Assembly: GCF_007786445.1 (NCBI RefSeq)
Contig: NZ_VNJI01000034.1
Span: 1-64,000, forward strand
Reading direction: 5' to 3'
From: Paenibacillus cremeus
GTDB taxonomy: Bacteria > Bacillota > Bacilli > Paenibacillales > NBRC-103111
DNA: 64,000 nucleotides
The notes beneath the pieces are model-generated. The model worked only from the letters and a program-made list of their open reading frames with translations, did no database searches and was not told the DNA's origin. The position numbers and the translations under genes are program-made. Below are positions 42,998 through 51,209 of this stretch, piece after piece; the first letter of the stretch is position 1, and every line of letters begins with the position of its first letter.

Positions 42998-43957
42998 TTG
43001 CTGTACGTGTTAGCGTTTCTAGTGTCCTTTTTCATTGTTCTGCTGCTCATTCCTCCCTTACGCAAGCTTGCGTTTCGCATCGACTTCGTGGACAAGCCTA
43101 AGCCCAATGTCGAGCGAAAAATACACCGCGATCCGATCCCCTTAACTGCGGCGCTCGCCATTTTTGCCGGGTTCGTCTGCGCGTACCTGTTCTTTGTGAA
43201 GGACGACTGGAAGCAGACGGCTGGATTGTTATCGGGCTCGCTGCTGATCCTCGCCATCGGAACCATCGATGATTGGTATAAAACGCGCGGCAAGGAATTT
43301 CCCGCTTTGCCGAAGCTGATCGTGCAGGTTGCGGCGGCTGTGATCGTGTACTGCTCCGGCGTTGTGTTTTACGGCTTCCATAACCCGTTTACAGGCAATG
43401 AATTGATTTTGCCGGTTTGGCTGCAGTTTTTCTTTACGGTCACTTGGATTTTTGGCGTGACCACGGTGATCAACTTCTCCGATGGGATGGACGGACTGGC
43501 CGGGGGCTTATCGGCGATTGCCGCCGTCACGCTGTTTATCGTCGCCGTGGCAAAGGGTCAAACGGACTCCGCGATGATGGCGATCATCTTGGTCGGTGCA
43601 GCGCTGGCGTATCTTCGCTACAACAAGCCGCCGGCGAAGGTGTTCATGGGCGACGCGGGAGCGACGTTGTTCGGCTTCCTGCTCGCGGTCATTGCCCTTG
43701 ATGGAGCGTTCAAGCAAGCCACGGTGCTGTCGCTGCTCATTCCGATTCTCGCGCTGGGCGTGCCGATTTTCGATAATTTGTTCGTCGTCTTCAAGCGGCT
43801 GAAGAACGGCAAGCCTATCTATTTGGCGGACGCGAGCCAAGCGCATTACCGGCTGCTAAAAACCGGACTGAGCCCGAAGCAGGTTGTGCTGTTCTTGTGC
43901 TTGATCAACACGTGCTTCGGCTTGACGTCGATCATTTTGCTGCTTCTATCGGTGTGA
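42998..43957 (+). CDS. UDP-sugar:undecaprenyl-phosphate sugar-phosphate transferase (WecA/TagO/MraY family)
   Basis: TTG start 42998 follows AGGAGG by 7 nt; an ATG at 42965 has no site. The 319-aa enzyme has about ten helices. It carries the family motifs GTIDDWY (acidic pair on the cytoplasmic side), VTTVINFSDGMDGLAGGLS (catalytic Asp-Gly-x-Asp-Gly) and AKVFMGDAGATLFGFLLA, and the His-rich end motif is represented by ASQAHYRLLKTGLSPKQ. It would put GlcNAc-phosphate on undecaprenyl phosphate to start teichoic acid or other wall polymer synthesis. Monocistronic between promoter and terminator. Confidence 0.93.
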   Translation: MLYVLAFLVSFFIVLLLIPPLRKLAFRIDFVDKPKPNVERKIHRDPIPLTAALAIFAGFVCAYLFFVKDDWKQTAGLLSGSLLILAIGTIDDWYKTRGKEFPALPKLIVQVAAAVIVYCSGVVFYGFHNPFTGNELILPVWLQFFFTVTWIFGVTTVINFSDGMDGLAGGLSAIAAVTLFIVAVAKGQTDSAMMAIILVGAALAYLRYNKPPAKVFMGDAGATLFGFLLAVIALDGAFKQATVLSLLIPILALGVPIFDNLFVVFKRLKNGKPIYLADASQAHYRLLKTGLSPKQVVLFLCLINTCFGLTSIILLLLSV

Positions 43958-43966
43958 ACATATGTG

Positions 43967-43999
43967 AAAGACCCTGGCCAGAGGTGGTCAGGGTCTTTG
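43967..43999. terminator. Bidirectional terminator between the WecA/TagO-type gene and selO
   Basis: A 13-bp stem (43967-43979 with 43986-43998, one mismatch) whose ends are AAA/TTT; T-rich on the plus strand and partly on the minus strand, so it can serve both convergent genes. Confidence 0.8.
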
Positions 44000-44024
44000 T
44001 TCGTGTCAGGTGGTATTTTCCAAA

Positions 44025-45545
44025 TCACGTGCCGCAAAATGTTTGGTAAGGCCAAGTGCAAGCTGACAGTGTCGTGTACTCCTCCTGCTCAGGGGAGTGC
44101 GCGTAGGGATTGGCCAAAGCTGCGAGCAGCCGCTCCATCACGCTGTAGTCTTGGCGCTCCATCGCCGCCTCCAGCGCTTCCTCCACCCGGTGATTCCGAG
44201 GGATCACCGCCGGATTGCTGCTGCGCATCAGCTGGTGCGCGGCCTCCTGCGATTCTGACTGCCTGCCGAGTCTCGCCTGCCACTGTTCATGCCACTGGGT
44301 GAATTCAGGGGTCTCGAACAAGACGGCCCCTTCCAGCTTGCTAAACGTTAACGCACGGAAGGTGTTGGTGAAATCCGCTTCGTATTTTTGCATCAGATTG
44401 AGCAATTCCTCGACCAGCGCTTCGTCTTGCTCCTCCTCGTTCAAGAGGCCCAGCTTCTTTCTCATCCCTGCAAGCCAATTCGCTTGATACTGCGGCGTAT
44501 AGCCCGATATCGCATCCTGAGCCAGCTGTAGCGCCTGCTCCTGATCGTCATGCAGAAGCGGTATAAGCGTTTCCGCGAACCGCGCGAGATTCCACCCGCC
44601 GATATACGGCTGATTGCCATAAGCATAACGGCCCTGCTGGTCGATCGAACTGAACACTGTTTCCGGATCATACGTATCCATGAACGCGCATGGGCCGTAA
44701 TCGATCGTTTCACCGCTGATCGCCATGTTGTCGGTGTTCATCACCCCGTGGATAAAGCCAACCAACTGCCACTTGGCAATCAGCGCCGCTTGGCGCTTGA
44801 TCACCTCTTGGAGCAGGCTAAGATAGCGGTTCTCATCCGCTTTGACGTGAAGGTAATGCCGCTGAAGCGTGTAGTCCGCTAGTGCGCGAAGATCCTCCAC
44901 TGTCCCCCAGCGGGCCGCGAATTGAAACGTCCCGACGCGAATATGGCTGGCCGCCACGCGGGTTAAAACGGCGCCGGGCAGAAATTTTTCCCGCGCGATT
45001 GTCTCGCCGGTCGCTGCCACTGCCAAGCTGCGAGTCGTTGCAATCCTCAGCGCATGCATTGCTTCGCTGATGATATACTCGCGCAGCATCGGTCCTACGG
45101 CTGCACGGCCGTCTCCCCGGCGCGAGTACGGCGTTGGCCCCGAGCCTTTGAGCTGGATATCCACCCGCTCCCCTTGCGGGGTGATCTGCTCGCCGAGCAG
45201 CAGCGCCCGGCCGTCCCCCAGCATCGTGAAATGCCCAAACTGATGCCCTGCGTACGCTTCTGCCAAAGGTGACGCCCCTTCGGGAATCGCGTTGCCGGCA
45301 AACACCGCTGCGCCCTCCTCGCTTTCCAGTGCTTTCGTGTTAAGTCCTAGCGTGGCCGCAAGCGGACGATTGAGCACGATCAGCTTCGGCTCGTTGACCG
45401 GTGTCGGATTCGTAGCGGTATGGAAAATCTGAGGCAGCTGAGCGTAGCTGTTATCGAAGTTCCAGCCCGGCTGGAGACCTTCATGTTGCTCTGGTACCGC
45501 ATGAGGGTTCCAGCCCGGCTGGAGACTTTCATCTTGTTTTGTCAT
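44025..45545 (-). CDS. selO: SelO/YdiU-family protein adenylyltransferase
   Basis: A 506-aa protein with the pseudokinase core of Sel[61 protein letters not shown] and [21 protein letters not shown] with the catalytic Asp/Asn pair. Family members transfer AMP to proteins, linked to redox stress. ATG 45543-45545 follows AAAGGAGA. The N-terminus contains LQPGWN twice, 16 residues apart, from a small DNA duplication (45459-45526). The C-terminal Cys in [13 protein letters not shown] stands where other bacteria or animals have Cys or selenocysteine. Co-transcribed with the 105-aa gene 13 nt upstream. Confidence 0.95.
   Translation of the reverse strand: MTKQDESLQPGWNPHAVPEQHEGLQPGWNFDNSYAQLPQIFHTATNPTPVNEPKLIVLNRPLAATLGLNTKALESEEGAAVFAGNAIPEGASPLAEAYAGHQFGHFTMLGDGRALLLGEQITPQGERVDIQLKGSGPTPYSRRGDGRAAVGPMLREYIISEAMHALRIATTRSLAVAATGETIAREKFLPGAVLTRVAASHIRVGTFQFAARWGTVEDLRALADYTLQRHYLHVKADENRYLSLLQEVIKRQAALIAKWQLVGFIHGVMNTDNMAISGETIDYGPCAFMDTYDPETVFSSIDQQGRYAYGNQPYIGGWNLARFAETLIPLLHDDQEQALQLAQDAISGYTPQYQANWLAGMRKKLGLLNEEEQDEALVEELLNLMQKYEADFTNTFRALTFSKLEGAVLFETPEFTQWHEQWQARLGRQSESQEAAHQLMRSSNPAVIPRNHRVEEALEAAMERQDYSVMERLLAALANPYAHSPEQEEYTTLSACTWPYQTFCGT
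45459..45526. repeat. In-frame direct repeat at the selO 5' end
   Basis: A 20-bp identical sequence occurs at 45459-45478 and 45507-45526, 48 bp apart (16 codons). It gives two LQPGWN motifs at the SelO N-terminus; only the second leads into the conserved FDNSYAQLP start of the family. Confidence 0.85.
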
Positions 45546-45558
45546 TGGAGCATCTCCT

Positions 45559-45876
45559 TTATCCTTCCGCCACATCCGCACCCAGCTCGCTTGCCACCTC
45601 GAGCATCATCGGAATGACGGCTTCATTCGTTCCCAACACATAAATATCGCCTTGAAAATACCGGAACGGGATCTTCGCCTCCTCCAGACTCCACATAAAG
45701 AAATCCCCTTCAACGGACATCGTCGTTTGTCCGGTTACGGTATATATGGAGGTATACGAAAAGTCCGGCTTGAACGCAAAATATTGCTTGCATTCTTCCA
45801 GCGTTATAGTCTGCGGCTGCGCATCCTTTCCGCTGTTCTCACGAAATTCCCTTGTAATACGATAGCGTTGACTCAT
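45559..45876 (-). CDS. 105-aa conserved-looking protein of unknown function
   Basis: GGAGG lies 12 nt before the ATG. The soluble alpha/beta product reads like one domain: [20 protein letters not shown], then [20 protein letters not shown] and [18 protein letters not shown]. No signal or membrane segment. It sits 13 nt upstream of selO, so the two are expressed together. It may be a small partner or target of SelO, but no family is recognised. Confidence 0.7.
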   Translation of the reverse strand: MSQRYRITREFRENSGKDAQPQTITLEECKQYFAFKPDFSYTSIYTVTGQTTMSVEGDFFMWSLEEAKIPFRYFQGDIYVLGTNEAVIPMMLEVASELGADVAEG

Positions 45877-45938
45877 AATTCTTTACTGCCTCCAGCTCAT
45901 TCAAAATAACCTCAATAGCCCAAACAACCTTCCCCTGC

Positions 45939-47003
45939 TTACTTGCTGCTCAGCTCGCGCCGGCCTCGTAACCCCCAACGCAGCACATAAGGCACCACGA
46001 ACAGGATGAACAAAATGCGGAACATTTGATAAGCTACGACCATCGATACGTCCGCCTGCACCGCCGTGGCTGTGACGCCCATCTCGGTCATACCGCCGGG
46101 CGAGGTGCTGAGGAAGCCGGTCACGATGCTGATCGGCTGCACCAGGCTGAGGCCGTACGATAGCGCCAGCGAGAAGGCCACAATCGCGATGCCGCCGGCG
46201 AGCGAGTACGGCAATAAGCGCCGCCAGCCTGCGAGCGCGCTGAATTTGATGCCGAGGCCCAGGAAGATGCCGAGGCTCCACTGCGCCGCGAGGATGAGCG
46301 GCGTAGGCAGGTGCGGCGGCGGCCAGCCGCCGATGGTGAGCAGGGCCGAGGCTAGGATCGGCCCGAGAAACCACGGCGTGGGCAGCTTCAGCCGCACGGC
46401 GAGCCAGGCCGCGGCCAGCACGAACGCGGCCACGATCGGGATCGCCCACCACGGCATCGGGTGGGCGGTCGCCGCTGCGGCGGCCTGCGGCAGCGCCGCC
46501 GTCGCGTCAGGGTGCGCGAGCCCGTGTACCGCGAGGAACGGCACGACGAAGATGACGCTCAGCAGCCGGATGGTCTGCATAAAGGCGACGACCGTCTGGT
46601 CCGCGCCTTCGATCTCTTCGCTGAGCACGACCATCTGCGACAGGCCGCCGGGAATGCTGCCGATGATGCCGCTAGACAGGCTGATGCCGCTTTGGCGGGA
46701 AATGACAAAGGCCGAAGCGATGCTGAAGCTGACGGTCAGCACGGTCGCCAGCAGCATCGACGGCAGCTGCGTAACGATCTGCATGGCGCTGTCGGCGGTG
46801 AACGCCAGCCCCATGCTGTAGCCGAGCAGCACAAGCCCGCCGTTGCGGTAGCTGATCGGCCAAGCCAGCGAGCGCTTAGTGAAGCCCTGCCATAGTAAAA
46901 CGGCGGTCAGCGGTCCGAGCATCCAGCTCAGCGGGATGTGCACCAGGCTGAACAGCCATCCCCCGAGCAAGGTCACCGCCACCGTCTCAAATAGGTTGAT
47001 CAT
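45939..47003 (-). CDS. AbrB-family (PF05145) membrane permease
   Basis: A 354-aa membrane protein with about ten helices arranged as two repeats. Each has the family motif: SGIIGSIPGGLSQMVVLSEE in the first half and GFLSTSPGGMTEMGVTATA in the second, plus PLSWMLGPLTAVLL and TPWFLGPILASALL. Members are called AbrB-type or ammonia-monooxygenase-related permeases; substrates are poorly known. ATG 47001-47003 follows AAGGT; the frame to 47057 lacks a site. It lies 62 nt ahead of the 105-aa gene and may share its transcript. Confidence 0.9.
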   Translation of the reverse strand: MINLFETVAVTLLGGWLFSLVHIPLSWMLGPLTAVLLWQGFTKRSLAWPISYRNGGLVLLGYSMGLAFTADSAMQIVTQLPSMLLATVLTVSFSIASAFVISRQSGISLSSGIIGSIPGGLSQMVVLSEEIEGADQTVVAFMQTIRLLSVIFVVPFLAVHGLAHPDATAALPQAAAAATAHPMPWWAIPIVAAFVLAAAWLAVRLKLPTPWFLGPILASALLTIGGWPPPHLPTPLILAAQWSLGIFLGLGIKFSALAGWRRLLPYSLAGGIAIVAFSLALSYGLSLVQPISIVTGFLSTSPGGMTEMGVTATAVQADVSMVVAYQMFRILFILFVVPYVLRWGLRGRRELSSK

Positions 47004-47054
47004 GAAGACGACCTTCTTTCCGTTCCCATAGTAACCATAGTAACAAGTGCCCTT

Positions 47055-47115
47055 CAAAAAAACAAAGCCGGTTCAAGCCTCCCCTTCTAAGGATATGCTT
47101 GAACCGGCGTTTTTT
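47055..47115 (-). terminator. Terminator after the Gfo/Idh/MocA gene
   Basis: A perfect 12-bp stem (47067-47078 with 47097-47108) with an 18-nt loop. On the minus strand it is followed by T-rich sequence (complement of 47056-47065). It also has six T on the plus strand. Confidence 0.85.
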
Positions 47116-47140
47116 CAATTCCTGTTATTTGCCCTAACTC

Positions 47141-48427
47141 CTAGAAGCGAACCAAGTCTGCAACTTGAACCGGAAGTCCGGTACGAATCGATTTATTGCC
47201 GGCGATGCCGGTCAGAATGGACATCGCACCGTCAACGTGCGAAGCCGCACGGTTGAAGCGGTCCGGCTCCGGTGTTCCGAACAAGTCGTTGAGCAGCACA
47301 GGGTCGCCGCCGCCGTGTCCGCCTTTCTTTTCTTCCACCTTCACCTCATACGGCGCTTCGAAGATCGGGTGCACGGTGATTTTTTTCCCAACGACAGCAC
47401 CTTCGAGCGCTTGATCGCCGCCCGAGTTGACATAGGAAGCCTCGACTACGTCCATCTCGATCCGGCCCTTCGTACCGTTGAACGCGACGCGGAACCCTTC
47501 CCATGGTGCGTATGCATACAGGTTGTAGGTCAAAAGTGCCTTATTGCGGTACTGTACCGTAACGCCCATCGTATCTTCGATGTTGATGCCGTCGCCGAAC
47601 ACGCTTTGATCGCGGAAATAGCCGTCTTCATGCTCCGCGTCGAGGTACATCGCCTTCAGGTTCTCATTTTTCTCCAGATGCAGAGCAAAATGATCATTCT
47701 CGGCCGCCTTGCTGCCATGGGAACGGGAATAAAACTCGGTTACACCGCGCTGCTCGGCATTTTCACGGCCGTAAAAACGCAGATCTCCCAGAGCGAACAC
47801 CGTCTTCGGCTGCGATCCGAGCCAGAAGTTCACCAAATCGAAATGGTGCGTCGACTTATGGACCAACAGGCCGCCGCTGTTGCGCTTATCCCGGTGCCAA
47901 CGGCGGAAATAGTCCGCGCCATGCTTCGTATTGAGCAGCCACTCGAAGTGAACCGAGGTTACATCGCCGATGGCGCCGTCCATGATCAGCTCGCGGATTT
48001 TCGTATTGTGCGGGGAGTAACGGTAGTTGAACGTCACGCGCAGGTTGCGGCCCGTTTCCTTAATCGCATCCAAAATCGCCTGGCACTTCTCTTCATCCAC
48101 AGTCATCGGCTTTTCCGAAATGACATCGCAGCCCAACTGCATCGCACGAATAATGTATTGATGATGCGTACGGTCCACCGTGGTCACGATCAATGTATCC
48201 GGCTTGATCTCCTCGATCATTCGGTCAAACTCGCTTGCTTTATAGGTTGGAACCGGCTTTGCGCCCAGCTCGCCAATCACCTTGTTGGCATAGTCCATTC
48301 GTGTTTGGTTCACATCGCAGAAGGCGACCAGCTCGGAAGTGTCATTGAAATCACGAACAATCGCTTTATAGAAAAATTGTGCCCGGCCGCCAGTCCCTAT
48401 TAAGGCATAGGTTTTACGCTTCGACAT
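47141..48427 (-). CDS. Gfo/Idh/MocA-family oxidoreductase
   Basis: A 428-aa NAD(P)-dependent dehydrogenase of sugar or inositol compounds. The Rossmann start TYALIGTGGRAQFF, CDVNQTRMDYANK, the family motif CDVISEKPMTVDEEKC with catalytic Lys, and a GGLLVHKSTHHFDLVNFWLG segment with active-site His follow in the normal order. GAGGAGG lies 8 nt before the ATG. Divergent from an AraC regulator (142 bp apart), which probably controls it. The exact substrate cannot be told. Confidence 0.92.
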   Translation of the reverse strand: MSKRKTYALIGTGGRAQFFYKAIVRDFNDTSELVAFCDVNQTRMDYANKVIGELGAKPVPTYKASEFDRMIEEIKPDTLIVTTVDRTHHQYIIRAMQLGCDVISEKPMTVDEEKCQAILDAIKETGRNLRVTFNYRYSPHNTKIRELIMDGAIGDVTSVHFEWLLNTKHGADYFRRWHRDKRNSGGLLVHKSTHHFDLVNFWLGSQPKTVFALGDLRFYGRENAEQRGVTEFYSRSHGSKAAENDHFALHLEKNENLKAMYLDAEHEDGYFRDQSVFGDGINIEDTMGVTVQYRNKALLTYNLYAYAPWEGFRVAFNGTKGRIEMDVVEASYVNSGGDQALEGAVVGKKITVHPIFEAPYEVKVEEKKGGHGGGDPVLLNDLFGTPEPDRFNRAASHVDGAMSILTGIAGNKSIRTGLPVQVADLVRF

Positions 48428-48569
48428 CTAGGGTTCCTCCTCAGGAATATGATATAGTTGCAGTATAGCGCAAGATTATAGCGGAAACAGCACTTAATTT
48501 GCTTAAATTTTCACTTTTTCAACATATATTGCCCTAATCCTGAAGAGTTCGAAGGAAGGAACATGTCAA

Positions 48570-49436
48570 ATGCCCGATCAGCCACCACTTACTGGGAACC
48601 CCGGGGAAGCCCGTTTTCTTCTCGAGCACGCCTCGCGCACCGGAAGCTACAACATGCAGCAGAACCATTCGCACGATTCATATGAAATTTATTACATGAA
48701 ATCGGGGAGCCGGTACTATTTTATAAAAGATCGCTCCTATCTCGTACGTGAAGGCGATTTAGTGCTGATCGAGCCGAAGGTGCTGCACAAAACCATTGAG
48801 GCCTACAGCCCCCAGCACGAGAGAGTGCTCATCAATTTCAAGCCGGTATGGCTCAAAAGCATGCTCAGCGAGATGGAGATCGATCTCCTCTCCGTCTTCA
48901 GCGGCTTCCCGATCGTGCGGCCCGAAGGACGCGATCAAGCGCATGTGCAGCAGCTGATCACGGCCATGCTAACCGAGCAGGATAAAAAAGATCCCGGCTC
49001 CGAAGGCTACATCAAGCTGCTGATGACCGAGCTGCTTATCTGGTTATTCCGCCATGCGGCGGCTACCTCTGCCGAACAAACCGCCCGGGCGGAGCATCCG
49101 ACATCGCTGCACCGCAAGGTGTCCGACATCGTCAGGCACATTAACGAGCACTACCCCGAACCGTTGTCGCTCAAGACGCTCTCGGAGCATTTTCACATCA
49201 GCCCTTATTATTTGTGCCGCATTTTTAAAGAGGTGACGGGCTTTACCCTCGTCGAGTATATCCAGCGCCTGCGGGTGCATGAAGCGCAAAAGCTGCTGCA
49301 GACCACCGCCCTGCCGATCTCGGATGTGGCGGGCAAAGTCGGCTTTGACAGTGGGACGCATTTTGGCCGGGTGTTCAAGTCGTTCACGGGCCATTCCCCG
49401 CTCCAGTACCGCAAATCGGTCACCTCTGATGGGTAA
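48570..49436 (+). CDS. AraC-family regulator with cupin sensor, divergent from the dehydrogenase
   Basis: A 288-aa regulator: cupin at about 25-100 (NHSHDSYEIYYMKSGSRYYFI and VREGDLVLIEPKVLHKT) and two helix-turn-helices at about 185-285 (LKTLSEHFHISPYYLCRIFK and LPISDVAGKVGFDSGTHFGR). GAAGGAAGGA lies 9 nt before the ATG. It likely controls the Gfo/Idh/MocA gene on the other strand. Clear paralogue of the regulator at 41952, also divergent from a sugar enzyme. Confidence 0.92.
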   Translation: MPDQPPLTGNPGEARFLLEHASRTGSYNMQQNHSHDSYEIYYMKSGSRYYFIKDRSYLVREGDLVLIEPKVLHKTIEAYSPQHERVLINFKPVWLKSMLSEMEIDLLSVFSGFPIVRPEGRDQAHVQQLITAMLTEQDKKDPGSEGYIKLLMTELLIWLFRHAAATSAEQTARAEHPTSLHRKVSDIVRHINEHYPEPLSLKTLSEHFHISPYYLCRIFKEVTGFTLVEYIQRLRVHEAQKLLQTTALPISDVAGKVGFDSGTHFGRVFKSFTGHSPLQYRKSVTSDG

Positions 49437-49512
49437 CGAAACATATGTAATTAGGATTCTTGGGAAAAATTGAATATAATAATACTGAATCTATGATAAA
49501 AGGGTGAGCCAA

Positions 49513-50628
49513 ATGTTAGATCCACGATTAGAACGATTAGCGGATGTCCTTGTGAACTATTCGACGCGAGTGCAGCCCGGGGAAAATGTATTAGTTGAAG
49601 CGTTTGGAATTGATAATGCGCTGGTAAGAGCCATTGTTCAAAAAATACATAGTGCCGGAGGCAGACCGTTCGTAAACCTTCGGGACCACCAAGTCATCCG
49701 TGAATTGGTTAAGGAGGCCACCGAAGAGCAAATGAAGACGTGGGCGGAATTCGATGCGGCCCAAATGTCGATGATGCAGGCATATATCGGAGTGCGTGGC
49801 GGCTCTAATATTTATGAGCTGTCAGATGTTCCGGACCAAAAAATGAAATTATACAACGCCTTATACAATCACAAAGTCCATTCGAACCTGCGAGTGAAGA
49901 AAACCAAATGGGTGGTTCTCCGCTATCCAACCTCCTCGATGTCGCAGCTAGCGTCCATGAGCACGGAAGCATTTGAGAAATTGTATTTCGACGTTTGCAC
50001 CATGGACTATTCGAGAATGAGCAAAGCGATGGACGCTTTAGTCGATCTGATGAATAAAACCGACAAGGTGCGGTTGACGGCTAAAGGCACGGATCTGACA
50101 TTCTCCATTAAAAATATTCCAGCGATCAAATGTGCCGGCGAAATGAACCTGCCTGACGGTGAAGTGTTCACAGCTCCAGTTCGCGATAGCGTGAATGGGG
50201 TCATCTCCTACAACACGCCAAGCCCTTATAACGGCTTTGTATTCGATAACGTTCAGCTTCGTTTTGAAAATGGTAAAATTGTGGAAGCAACCTCCAATGA
50301 TACGGATCGCATCAATAAAATCTTTGATACGGATGAAGGCGCACGATATATCGGAGAATTTGCGATCGGCGTGAATCCATTCATTCAAGAGCCGATGAAG
50401 GATATTTTGTTCGATGAAAAAATTGACGGCTCCTTCCACTTCACCCCAGGACAAAGCTACGATGAGGCCTACAACGGCAACGTCTCCAGCATTCACTGGG
50501 ATATGGTGGTCATCCAGCGGCCTGAATATGGCGGGGGCGAAATCTACTTCGACGACAAGCTCATTCGCAAGGACGGTCGTTTCGTGATCCCTGAACTGGA
50601 ATGCTTAAATCCGGAGAATTTGAAATAG
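49513..50628 (+). CDS. M29-family metallo-aminopeptidase (AmpS-like)
   Basis: A 371-aa enzyme of full family length. N-terminal domain LADVLVNYSTRVQPGENVLVE; C-terminal metal site with Glu in CAGEMNLPDGEVFTAP and GEFAIGVNP and His/Asp in GSFHFTPGQSYDE and SIHWDMVV. It removes N-terminal residues in the cytosol using two metal ions. The ATG at 49513 follows AGGGTGA; the GTG at 49504 is part of that site. A TATAAT lies at 49475-49480 with a weak -35. Confidence 0.94.
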   Translation: MLDPRLERLADVLVNYSTRVQPGENVLVEAFGIDNALVRAIVQKIHSAGGRPFVNLRDHQVIRELVKEATEEQMKTWAEFDAAQMSMMQAYIGVRGGSNIYELSDVPDQKMKLYNALYNHKVHSNLRVKKTKWVVLRYPTSSMSQLASMSTEAFEKLYFDVCTMDYSRMSKAMDALVDLMNKTDKVRLTAKGTDLTFSIKNIPAIKCAGEMNLPDGEVFTAPVRDSVNGVISYNTPSPYNGFVFDNVQLRFENGKIVEATSNDTDRINKIFDTDEGARYIGEFAIGVNPFIQEPMKDILFDEKIDGSFHFTPGQSYDEAYNGNVSSIHWDMVVIQRPEYGGGEIYFDDKLIRKDGRFVIPELECLNPENLK

Positions 50629-50641
50629 GCTGGAGAACTGC

Positions 50642-50682
50642 AAAACCCTCCTGAGACACGGATCTCAAGAGGGTTTTCTTTG
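50642..50682. terminator. Bidirectional terminator between the aminopeptidase gene and ndk
   Basis: AAAACCCTC (50642-50650) pairs with GAGGGTTTT (50669-50677), with an inner GAGA/TCTC helix. T-rich on the plus strand (TTTTCTTTG) and AAAA-flanked for the minus strand; both converging genes end here. Confidence 0.85.
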
Positions 50683-50698
50683 TCAGTATATCACTTAG

Positions 50699-51145
50699 TT
50701 ATTGCACGACTCGAAGCGCCGGCGGCTCCTGCAGCATCAGCTCATCCGGGCGAAAAAAGTTCGCAATCTCCCGCTCCGCGCTCTGGGCGGAATCCGAGCC
50801 ATGGATGACGTTGCTGCCCTTATCGACGGCGAAATCACCGCGAATCGTGCCTGGTGTGGCTTCGAGCGGATTGGTTTTGCCCATCATCACCCGGGACAGA
50901 GCAACGACGTTTTCGCCCTGCCACACCATCCCGAATACCGGTCCGGAAATAATAAAATCAACCAGCTCGCCGAAAAACGGCTTCTCTTTATGCTCTGCAT
51001 AGTGATACTCGGCCTGCTCTTTCGTCATGCGAAACATTTTAGCCCCGATCAATTCGAAGCCCCGGTCCTCAAACCGCTGCACCAGCCGGCCGATCAAATG
51101 ACGCTGCACCCCGTCCGGCTTTACCATCAGAAACGTTTTTTCCAT
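50699..51145 (-). CDS. ndk: Nucleoside diphosphate kinase
   Basis: A 148-aa cytosolic enzyme of normal length. [17 protein letters not shown], the metal/nucleotide residues in [10 protein letters not shown] and the phospho-His motif [16 protein letters not shown] are all intact. It balances nucleoside triphosphates. ATG 51143-51145 follows GGGAG by 9 nt; an upstream GTG (51154) is on the site. Transcribed away from ppdK's end with no gene between. Confidence 0.97.
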   Translation of the reverse strand: MEKTFLMVKPDGVQRHLIGRLVQRFEDRGFELIGAKMFRMTKEQAEYHYAEHKEKPFFGELVDFIISGPVFGMVWQGENVVALSRVMMGKTNPLEATPGTIRGDFAVDKGSNVIHGSDSAQSAEREIANFFRPDELMLQEPPALRVVQ

Positions 51146-51209
51146 GTGTACCACACTCCCATTCTGAAGTTGTAAACGCTAGCGTACTGCTTAGTATGCC
51201 CACTTCCGG

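Noticed and set aside
47165-48403. 412-codon plus-strand frame opposite the Gfo/Idh/MocA gene
   Set aside because: Shadow of a well-supported gene; the translated text is Arg/His/Gln-rich with no domain.
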